NCBI RefSeq assembly: GCF_005222705.1
Contig: NZ_STGF01000004.1
Location: forward strand, 62,001 to 126,000
Length of the DNA: 64,000 nucleotides
Origin: Paenibacillus sp. SY21-1
GTDB lineage: Bacteria > Bacillota > Bacilli > Paenibacillales > Paenibacillaceae
Direction of reading: 5' to 3'
Position numbers and translations under genes: made by a program. Below the pieces are notes generated by a model. That model made no database searches. It was not told the DNA's origin and saw only the letters and a list, made by a program, of their open reading frames with translations. How positions within the stretch are numbered: the first letter of the stretch is position 1; every line of letters starts with the position of its first letter. Shown here piece by piece: positions 20,401 through 28,017 of the stretch.

Positions 20401-23400
20401 GGTTTCAACAGCGTACCGGCAAGGAGCGCGCTTGCTTCCGCGGCTGGAAAAGCTCCAGCCGGAGGGGCTTAGGCAGGAAGCGATTCCTCTCAAGCAGGGC
20501 GGCCTCTATATGGTGACAGGCGGTTTGGGCGGGGTTGGCCGGCAATTATGCCGCTTGCTGCTGGAGAAATACGACGCCAAGTTACTGATCATCGGCCGCC
20601 AGCCGCTTGACTCTGCTCAGCTTGACGGGAGCGAGGCGGCGGAGGACGCCAGGGTCCAGACTTTCCGTACGCTTGCGCGATTCGCGAAGAGCGAAGGCCA
20701 GCTTCTCTATCAGACGGCCGATATCGGCAGCCTAGACGAGCTGGAAGCGGCGGTGAAGAAGGCGGAAGCGCATTTCGAGGCAACGCTGGACGGAGCGGTT
20801 CATTTGGCGGGAGTCATCTCCGAGCAGCTTCTTGCGGATATGACGGCCCAATCACTCCATGAAGCGGTCGAAGCGAAGCTGTACGGCACGTTCGCGGTCA
20901 ATCGGCTATTGGAGAAGTATCCCGGAAGCCTGATGATCGGCACATCGACCGTGAGGACGATTGAATCCGGCATGAAGCTGGCCTCTTACAGCGCCGGCAA
21001 TCAATTTGCGGAGGCGTTCGCCGCCTATCAGCGGCATCGCGGCATCGTCAGAAGCTATTGCCTGGCCTGGGGCTTCTGGGACGAAATTGGAATGGGTCAC
21101 GGCCTGCTCAACAAAAGCATGCTGCTGGAACGAGGCTATGCGTTTCTAGACGAGCGAACGGGACCGTTGTCGCTATTGGCGGCGCTTGGGAGCGGCGAAC
21201 CTGTCGTCTATGCTGGACTTGATGAAACCAAGCGTCATATGAAGCGGCTCGTCAAGGCGACGGAGCTTCACCCGCTGAAGCTGCATGCCTATGTCGGCGT
21301 ATCAAAAGCAGCCGAGCAACAAGCCGAGTTGGAGCCAAAAGCGCTGGCGCGGTTCATTGGCAGCCAAATTCAGGTGTCAGGTCTGGAGATTCACATCTTG
21401 CCGGAGCTTCCTGCTGGAGCTGACGGCGAGCCGGATCTCTCTCTTTTGTGGCTGAAGGGGGCCGGCGGCGGTGCGCTGCCTGAAGCGCCGACAACGGGGG
21501 AAGAGAAGCTGCTCGCTGGAATTTGGAGAACAATTCTGCAGGTCGGCTCGCTGGGCCTGAACGATCATTTCTTTGAGCGCGGCGGCAATTCGCTTAAAGC
21601 GACGCAAATGGTTTCTGCCGTCAATAAACAGCTTGGCCTGCAGCTTGAATTGAGACATCTGTTCGAGGGAGCGACATTGCGGCATTTTGCTGACACGGTC
21701 GCTCGTGTGGCTGCCGACCATACGGCTGGCGCCAAAGCCGGCATCGGCAAAGCCGACTACGGCAGTGTCGCGCCGATGTCCGCGGCGCAGAGAAGACAAT
21801 GGTTCATGCATGATCTGAATCCCGATCTTGCTTATTACAACAATACGATGCTGATTTCACTGACAGGCGAGCTTGATCCGGCTGTGCTCGCAAGCAGCAT
21901 CAGGCATGTGGCGGAACGGCATGAAACGCTGCGCACCGCTTTCGGCGTTGAAGAAAGCGGTGCGCTCGTGCAGACGATTCATGCAGAGCCGGAGGTGTCC
22001 ATGTCCGTGCTGGATATGGGCGAATGGGACGCTGCTGCGCGAAGCGGCAGGACGCAAGAAATCGTGCGAGAGCAATCGATGCAGCCGTTTGACCTTACCG
22101 TCGGACCGTTATGCAGGCATACGCTGATCAAGCTCGGCCGGGACGAGCATCTGCTCGTTGTCGTCATTCATCATATTATTTCGGACGGCTGGTCGTTGGG
22201 ATTATATGTGAAGGAGCTTGCCTCTGCGTATGAACGGGCATGCGGCCGCGATCAGCGTACTTCGCCGTTTGGCTCCGAGGAGGTTCCCGGATGGGAGCGG
22301 CCGCTGCCGATCCAGTATGCCGACTATGCGATATGGCAGGCGGGCTGGAGTGCCGGCCCGGAAGCGAAGGAGCAGCTTGACTATTGGACAAGCAAGCTGG
22401 CCGGCGAGCTTCCCGCTCTCGCATTTCCGACGGACAAGCCAAGGCCGTTAACATCCGCTCATCAGGGCGGCACGGTCAAGCTCCGGCTCGATTCCGAGCT
22501 TAAGGCGCGCTTGCAAGAGCTGGCGAATGCACGAGGGGCTACGCTGTACATGGTTCTGCTTGCCGCTTTTACAGCTTTGCTTCATCGTTACACCGGCCAG
22601 CACGATATGATTGTCGGCTCCCTGATTGCGAACCGAAACCGTCCGGAGCTGGAGCCGCTTATCGGCTTTTTCTCCAACACGCTGCCGCTGCGTATCGGCG
22701 TTGAACCGACTGCCGGCTTTGACGAGCTGCTGGAGACGGTGAAGGAAACGGCGATGGGCGCATACCGGCATCAGGAGGCGCAATTCGACGCCATCGTTGA
22801 CGCGCTTAAGCTGGAGCGTGACAGCCGGGTACATCCGTTATTCCAGATTTTGTTCGTGCTGCAGAATGCTGCGCCTGAGTATGCGGAGGCGGCAGGCTTA
22901 CAGTGGAGTCCCCAGCTGGTCAACAATGAAACCTCGAAGTTCGATTTGACGGTGCAGGTGTTTGAAATCGCAGACGGGCTTGATTGCTTGTTCGAATACG
23001 ACACAGAGCTATTCCATGAAGCTACAATCGAGCGGATGATGAAGCATTATCTTACCCTGCTGCATGCGGCGGCATCGGCGGCTTCCACGCCGATCAAGAG
23101 CCTTCCGATGCTGACAGAGGAAGAGACGCGGCAGATTCTTGAGGATTGGAATGACACGGCAACCGTATATCCTGACCATGCTGCGATCCACCGGCTATTC
23201 GAAGAGCAAGCGGCTGCTCGGCCGGATGCTCCGGCAGTGCTTTATGGCTCTAAGACGCTAACCTACAAAGAGCTGAATGAACAGGCCAACCGGGCTGCCC
23301 GCTTCTTGCGAAGCCGCGGCGTGAAGGAAGGAAGTGCGGTCGGCATTCTGGCGAAGCGCTCGGACAAGCTTATTATCGGAACGCTGGCGATTCTGAAGGC

Positions 23401-26400
23401 CGGCGGCGCGTATGTGCCGATCAACAGCGACTACCCGGTTGAGCGAATGGCCTACATGCTGGAGGATAGCCGAGCGGCTCTGCTGTTATCCGACGATCCC
23501 GAGCAGCTGCCTGAAGGCTTGCAGCCGGAAGTTATCCCGCTGGACGACGCACGCTTGTTCGAAGGCGAGTCCTTCAATTTGCAGAATGTCGCGAGCGGAG
23601 AGCAAGTGGCGTACATGATGTACACATCGGGCTCTACGGGCAAGCCGAAGGGCGTAATGGTGGAGCACCGCAGCATTGCAAGGCTGGTGAAAAACACCGA
23701 TTACGTCGCGTTCGGACCGAACACCAGGGTACTGCAAACAGGCTCCCCGGCCTTTGATGCCGCCACCTTTGAAATTTGGGGGGCGCTGCTGAACGGCGGA
23801 CGTCTCTACATGGTTGATGAGGAGGTGCTGCTCGATCCGCTGAAGCTGCGCCGTCATATGGACGAGCACGCCATTACGACCATGTGGCTGACAGCGCCGC
23901 TGTTTAATCAGCTGGTGAACGAGGATGCCGCCATGTTCGCCCCGCTGGACTATCTCATTATCGGGGGCGATGCGCTTTCCGCCAAGCATGTGCAGGCTGT
24001 TCGCGCCGTTCATCCCGCTCTGGAGCTGGTTAACGGCTACGGCCCTACCGAGAACACGACCTTCTCGACAACGTACAGCATTGGCGAAACGGTTGAGGCC
24101 GCGATACCGATAGGCCGCCCGATAGCCAATTCGCGCGCGTACATTGTGGATAAGCATCTTAATCTGGTTCCGGCGGGCGTTGTCGGAGAGCTTTGCCTTG
24201 CCGGTGATGGCTTGTCGCGCGGCTACTTGAACAATAAGGAGCTGACGGCGGAGAAGTTTGTGATCAGTCCGTTTGCAGACGGCGAGAGGATGTACCGTTC
24301 AGGCGATTTGGCGCGCTGGAGGCCGGATGGGCTGATTGAATACATGGGCCGCATCGACAGCCAGGTGAAAATAAGAGGCTTCCGTATCGAGCTGAGCGAG
24401 ATCGAGCATGAGCTTGCCGCGCAAGAAGGAGTTAAGGAATGCGTCGTTATTCCGCTGGAAGACGGAAAGGGCGGAAAGCGGCTTGCCGCTTACATCGCTG
24501 CGGATGCCGCCGTTTCGCCCGACGTGCTTGTCGCGGCGCTTAAGCAGAGCTTGCCTGATTACATGATTCCTTCGTACATGATGAAGCTGGACAGCCTGCC
24601 GCTCAACCAGAACGGCAAGGTTGACCGCAAAGCGCTGCCGCTGCCGGAGGCTGAGCCTGTCGGCGATTCGCCGGGGCATATTGCCCCTCGCAGCGACCTG
24701 GAGCGAAAGCTTGCCGCTATTTGGCAGGAGCTGCTTGGCGTCGTGCCGGGAGTGGAGGACGATTTCTTTACGCTGGGTGGCGATTCGATTTCGTTGATCC
24801 AGATGATGTCGAGGGTCAGAAAAGCGGGCTATACGGTGGAGCCTTCCGTTTTCTTCCGGCACAAAACGATTGCGCAGCTGGCAAAGCTCCTTTCCGCCCA
24901 GCAGCCGCAAGCCACACCGGCCAGGGAAGAGCGGACTGCCGCAGGCGATCTGCCGCTTACTCCTGTTCAGCACTGGTTTTTTGAGCAGCAATTCGAGCGT
25001 CCGGAGCATTGGAACTTGCCGCTGCTCGTTACGCTTGATCGTCCATACAGCCCTGAAGCGCTGCAATTGGCCCTTCAACATGTGTGGGATTATCATGACG
25101 GGCTGCGGCTTATCTTCAGGGAGGAGCAGGGGCAGTGGAAGCAATGCATCGAACCGGTCGGGAGACAGCTTGAGCTGCTCGTTCGGGATGTAGACAGGGC
25201 GACGGAAGAGGAATGGGAGCTGCTGCTGCGCCGGGAAGGCACGGACATTCAGCAAAGCCTGAGCCTTCAAGAGGGTCCCTTGCTTAAGGCTGTATGCTTC
25301 AGAAGGCCTCAGGACAAGCAGCATCTGCTGCTGGCGGCGCATCATTTGATTATGGACGGAGTATCCTGGCGCATCATTATGGAGGATCTTCAGGAGGCGC
25401 TAGAGCGGATAGGCGAGGGAAGACCGGTGCGTTTGACCGGCAAAACCTCTTCATACAAGGATTACGCTGAAGCGATGGAGACGTTCAGCCGCTCGGATGC
25501 CGCGCTCGCCCAGCTTGAATACTGGACCGGCACGCTGAAAAGCGCAACGAAAGACTTTCCGCTCAGCAGGCCGCTGCAGCCGAATACGGAGGAGAACGCT
25601 GCTACGCTGCTGGCCAAGCTTGACCGCGAGCAGACGGGCCGCCTGCTGTCGGCCGGAAGCGCGTACCGCACCGAAATCAATGATTTGCTGCTTACGGCGC
25701 TGCTGCGCGCCTATCAGAAATGGGCGGATACGGATAGCTTGTATCTGACACTGGAGGGACACGGCCGCGACAACGTGCCGGGAGAGGTGGACGTATCGCG
25801 AACGGTCGGCTGGTTCACTTCGATTTTCCCGGTGGCGCTGCAAGCGGGGCGTCATGAGGAAATCGGAGAACAGATCAAACGCGTGAAAGAAACCTTGCGC
25901 GCGATTCCGATGAAGGGACTTGGCTACGGCGCGCTTGCCTATCTGGATGCCGGTCCGGAGGCGAAGGCCGCCTTGAGCGAAGCCAAATCGTCCGAACCGC
26001 TAATCAGCTTCAACTATCTAGGCAAAATGGAGCAGCGGAAGGATGCTTCCCTGCTTCTGGCAAACGAGCGCTCCGGCGTTTATCATAGCCCGTCGGCAAC
26101 CAGAAAACATCTGATCGACATGAACCTGTTTATGGTGCAGGAGGAGCTCCATATCTACTTCACTGTTCATCGGGAGCACGCCGCCGGGCAAGCGGCCGCG
26201 CTGCCGGGCTTGCTGGCAAGCGAGCTTGTCAAGGTGGCGGAGCACTGCATGGAGCCGGAGCATCGCGGCTTTACGCCGTCCGACTTCCCGCTTGTGTCGC
26301 TCTCACAGCATCAGCTAGACCTTCTACCGGCCCAGGTCGAGGACATTTATCCGGTCTCTCATATGCAGGAGGGCATGCTGTTCCTTAGCTTGCTTAATCC

Positions 26401-28000
26401 GGAAACAACCGAATATTTCGGGCAAATTCATATGGTTCTGCGCGGCAGGCTGATTGCCGGGCATTTGCAGGAGGCATGGCAATCCGCGCTACAACGATAC
26501 CCGATACTACGGACGTATTACCAGTGGGAGCAGCTGGATCGGCCTGTTCAAATCACGTTAAGCGAGCTGCCGTTGCAGATGAATGAGCTGGATATTTCGG
26601 CGCTGCCGGGTACGAAGCAGCAGGAGTGGATCGACGCCATGCTTGCGGAAGACCGCAAGCGGCCATTCGATCTTAGCCAGCCGCCGCTTATGCGCCTGCA
26701 TTGCGTGAAACGCTCGGAGGATTGCTTCAGCATGGTATGGAGCTTCCATCATATTCTGATCGACGGCTGGAGCTTGTTCCTCATTCTTCATCATGTGATG
26801 GAAGCCTATGACGCTCTCGTTCAAGGCAAGCGGGCTGACGCCGCAGCATCCCGGCCGTACCGTGATTTCGTACAATGGCTGATGGAGCAGGAGGCGGACA
26901 AGGGCAAGTCCGACGCCTTCTGGCGCGATTATCTTCGCGGCTTGCCGCAGCAGGAGCATTTCTCCTTGTGGGGGCAGCGCGGCGAAGAGAGGCCGGATGG
27001 CGAGATCCGTCAAGAGAAGCTTTACTTGTCGCAGGATGATGTTGAGGCCTTCGAGCAGCTCGCCAAAGAGAAGAAGACGACGTTCGGCACGCTTATTCAG
27101 GCGGCTTGGAGTCAGGTTCTGGCTGCTTACACGGGAGAGCAGGACGTCGTATTCGGAGTCGTTTCCTCAGGCCGTGCGTCACAGTTCGACGACATGGAGG
27201 AAATGGCCGGATTATTTATCAATACGCTGCCGCTGCGCGTGAAGGCGGATAAAAGCAGAAAGCTGGATGAATTTCTGGCAGACATCCATGCCACGGCTTT
27301 CCGGCTGAGGGAGTATGAGGCGAGCTCATTTGGCGACATTCGCGAGGCTGCGGGTTTTCCGGCGCAAATGCCTTTGTTCCATACGATCGTCGTCTTTGAA
27401 AACTATCCGATTGATGAAGGCTTCAACCGCGAGGATCATCCTCTGCAGCTGGAATCCTTCGACAGCTATGAGAAATCCAATCATGATTTTTCGCTGATCA
27501 TTATGCCGGGCGAGCCGTATACGATCCGCTTGTCTTATATTCCGGAGCGTTGGCAGGATGGCTTCGCTGCAAGGCTGATGCATCAGTTCGGCACGCTGCT
27601 GTTCGGGATGCTGAAGGCGGGGGTTGATACGCTGGCCGATCTCGCTCTTGTCAGCGAAGAAGAGTATGAGCAGCTTACGGCCATTTGGCCCCGCTGCACA
27701 CGCGTCGAGACATTGTTCGAGGATCAGGCGGAGGTGTATGCAGGCATTAACGACAGCTCCAGACCAAACGAGCTGTATATTCTGGACGCGGAGCTGAAGC
27801 CCGTGCCGCCGGGGTTGCCGGGAGAGATTTATATATACAGCGACGACCTGCACGGCGATTGCGGCGAATGGGCCAACTGGATGCTGGACAACAGCTGCGC
27901 TCATCCGTTCGATTCAGGCGGCGGCAGACACATTTACAAAACCGGCGATATCGGTTACTGGACCGCTGACGGTCAAGTTCAACTGATTGATTTAATATAG
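17489..28000 (+). CDS. Depsipeptide NRPS subunit 1 (CesA/Vlm1-like): psiA-A-KR-T-C-A-T-E-C-A remnant
   Basis: Start: GTG at 17489 behind AAGGAGAGG; 3503 residues. Domains by residue: pseudo-A subdomain (8-105, DMESELETHPLV); acyl-activating A domain of the FAAL/keto-acid type (205-740, FTSGSTGQPKG, LEHVVGI, APNSVFAL, IPKTNIGKIQRSKL); ketoreductase (1000-1200, VTGGLGGVG, Thr1154/Tyr1167/Asn1171); second pseudo-A piece (1270-1330); carrier T (Ser1368); C (HHIISDGWS, about 1560); A (1905-2385) with code residues D-A-F-W-I-G-G-T-F-K, the known Val code; T (Ser2433); epimerisation (HHLIMDGVS, about 2619; EGHGRD); C (HHILIDGWS, about 3088); A-domain stub (3405-3503, YKTGDIGYW). An A-KR-T unit loads an alpha-keto acid and reduces it to the hydroxy acid, as in cereulide and valinomycin synthetases. 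The next gene starts 17 bases later. Oddities: Thr at the KR catalytic Ser position, and a stub A domain at the C-terminus. Confidence 0.93.
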   Translation: MRGIETSAKLAVIAKDGKQVDLRDMESELETHPLVKRCRILVKQIEGRPLQITAYAESDEWLSLEQLLDYTSMPADLCPTALVVLDRLPVTKDGNDINDEVLAALEVPEQQAIEHIRRELLKLDGIDDALLFLRETASEPLPLHLASILPEAGASGASPFGQGSDSRQAGDAALTEIDHARVPALVNGGELLLKAGEPLTLSDALRQTAAVNGQAGMLHVSPDTAEPALLTYSELVKEAGRLAGGLTALGLRPSDKAILLFDDNDHYLRMFWGCTAAGVIPVPLTIPKVYDAESHDAQSIRLIWEQLGRPAILASRRPAEQWQRLYADMPVVAYDSLAGYEPLDEWHASAPDDTAILLFTSGSTGQPKGVVQTHRNILARQRAAIQTGHYYPSDVMVNWFSLEHVVGIIAFHLLPLYMGAMQVHARSEFVLEEPLRWLDMLSAHKATVTWAPNSVFALVNEQLKSSKGRDWDLSSVRRVINAGEAVMSHTCKEFLRRLAPYGLEGSAVKPEWGMSETCCMTIASEEFNADSDMGLDILDKRYLASKAVEASDEDNRIVFVSCGHIYPGLSMRIVDERGALLNEGDIGRFQVTGATVLPEYYNNPEVNRASFSEDGWLDTGDMGFIRDGKVTFTGRLKDIIIINGINYQNADIETAVEQLEGIDVSFTAACAIRDPHQQTDGAAVFYCSLLQDENGIKEQIQKIKRHILSKMGLSLSTVIAVERTDIPKTNIGKIQRSKLVKLYQGGHFAQRQQRMDRLERNDRTLPDWFFKQSWVRAPYGKPQELAPQGKTDEALLLLSNDRLAAEHLSLEVNCIVVGAGKSFRKINKQAYEINPGAAEDYDRLLSAVASDGYRPQTIIHAYCCAPHAEQISSADSLRVMQELSGQGLMHLVQAIARWKRQSTDLIVATSYACAVRPGEPIAFEQATAIGIAKTIAHEFEDIRCKHIDFDTVTGEQLAAALLRECATGYEEVSTAYRQGARLLPRLEKLQPEGLRQEAIPLKQGGLYMVTGGLGGVGRQLCRLLLEKYDAKLLIIGRQPLDSAQLDGSEAAEDARVQTFRTLARFAKSEGQLLYQTADIGSLDELEAAVKKAEAHFEATLDGAVHLAGVISEQLLADMTAQSLHEAVEAKLYGTFAVNRLLEKYPGSLMIGTSTVRTIESGMKLASYSAGNQFAEAFAAYQRHRGIVRSYCLAWGFWDEIGMGHGLLNKSMLLERGYAFLDERTGPLSLLAALGSGEPVVYAGLDETKRHMKRLVKATELHPLKLHAYVGVSKAAEQQAELEPKALARFIGSQIQVSGLEIHILPELPAGADGEPDLSLLWLKGAGGGALPEAPTTGEEKLLAGIWRTILQVGSLGLNDHFFERGGNSLKATQMVSAVNKQLGLQLELRHLFEGATLRHFADTVARVAADHTAGAKAGIGKADYGSVAPMSAAQRRQWFMHDLNPDLAYYNNTMLISLTGELDPAVLASSIRHVAERHETLRTAFGVEESGALVQTIHAEPEVSMSVLDMGEWDAAARSGRTQEIVREQSMQPFDLTVGPLCRHTLIKLGRDEHLLVVVIHHIISDGWSLGLYVKELASAYERACGRDQRTSPFGSEEVPGWERPLPIQYADYAIWQAGWSAGPEAKEQLDYWTSKLAGELPALAFPTDKPRPLTSAHQGGTVKLRLDSELKARLQELANARGATLYMVLLAAFTALLHRYTGQHDMIVGSLIANRNRPELEPLIGFFSNTLPLRIGVEPTAGFDELLETVKETAMGAYRHQEAQFDAIVDALKLERDSRVHPLFQILFVLQNAAPEYAEAAGLQWSPQLVNNETSKFDLTVQVFEIADGLDCLFEYDTELFHEATIERMMKHYLTLLHAAASAASTPIKSLPMLTEEETRQILEDWNDTATVYPDHAAIHRLFEEQAAARPDAPAVLYGSKTLTYKELNEQANRAARFLRSRGVKEGSAVGILAKRSDKLIIGTLAILKAGGAYVPINSDYPVERMAYMLEDSRAALLLSDDPEQLPEGLQPEVIPLDDARLFEGESFNLQNVASGEQVAYMMYTSGSTGKPKGVMVEHRSIARLVKNTDYVAFGPNTRVLQTGSPAFDAATFEIWGALLNGGRLYMVDEEVLLDPLKLRRHMDEHAITTMWLTAPLFNQLVNEDAAMFAPLDYLIIGGDALSAKHVQAVRAVHPALELVNGYGPTENTTFSTTYSIGETVEAAIPIGRPIANSRAYIVDKHLNLVPAGVVGELCLAGDGLSRGYLNNKELTAEKFVISPFADGERMYRSGDLARWRPDGLIEYMGRIDSQVKIRGFRIELSEIEHELAAQEGVKECVVIPLEDGKGGKRLAAYIAADAAVSPDVLVAALKQSLPDYMIPSYMMKLDSLPLNQNGKVDRKALPLPEAEPVGDSPGHIAPRSDLERKLAAIWQELLGVVPGVEDDFFTLGGDSISLIQMMSRVRKAGYTVEPSVFFRHKTIAQLAKLLSAQQPQATPAREERTAAGDLPLTPVQHWFFEQQFERPEHWNLPLLVTLDRPYSPEALQLALQHVWDYHDGLRLIFREEQGQWKQCIEPVGRQLELLVRDVDRATEEEWELLLRREGTDIQQSLSLQEGPLLKAVCFRRPQDKQHLLLAAHHLIMDGVSWRIIMEDLQEALERIGEGRPVRLTGKTSSYKDYAEAMETFSRSDAALAQLEYWTGTLKSATKDFPLSRPLQPNTEENAATLLAKLDREQTGRLLSAGSAYRTEINDLLLTALLRAYQKWADTDSLYLTLEGHGRDNVPGEVDVSRTVGWFTSIFPVALQAGRHEEIGEQIKRVKETLRAIPMKGLGYGALAYLDAGPEAKAALSEAKSSEPLISFNYLGKMEQRKDASLLLANERSGVYHSPSATRKHLIDMNLFMVQEELHIYFTVHREHAAGQAAALPGLLASELVKVAEHCMEPEHRGFTPSDFPLVSLSQHQLDLLPAQVEDIYPVSHMQEGMLFLSLLNPETTEYFGQIHMVLRGRLIAGHLQEAWQSALQRYPILRTYYQWEQLDRPVQITLSELPLQMNELDISALPGTKQQEWIDAMLAEDRKRPFDLSQPPLMRLHCVKRSEDCFSMVWSFHHILIDGWSLFLILHHVMEAYDALVQGKRADAAASRPYRDFVQWLMEQEADKGKSDAFWRDYLRGLPQQEHFSLWGQRGEERPDGEIRQEKLYLSQDDVEAFEQLAKEKKTTFGTLIQAAWSQVLAAYTGEQDVVFGVVSSGRASQFDDMEEMAGLFINTLPLRVKADKSRKLDEFLADIHATAFRLREYEASSFGDIREAAGFPAQMPLFHTIVVFENYPIDEGFNREDHPLQLESFDSYEKSNHDFSLIIMPGEPYTIRLSYIPERWQDGFAARLMHQFGTLLFGMLKAGVDTLADLALVSEEEYEQLTAIWPRCTRVETLFEDQAEVYAGINDSSRPNELYILDAELKPVPPGLPGEIYIYSDDLHGDCGEWANWMLDNSCAHPFDSGGGRHIYKTGDIGYWTADGQVQLIDLI

Positions 28001-28017
28001 CGGGAGGCAGATAGACA

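Noticed and set aside
14116..28000. Idea that the NRPS makes the siderophore bound by the neighbouring iron genes
   Set aside because: The synthetases lack 2,3-dihydroxybenzoate, cyclisation, hydroxamate or related siderophore domains, and their plan fits the cereulide/valinomycin class instead.
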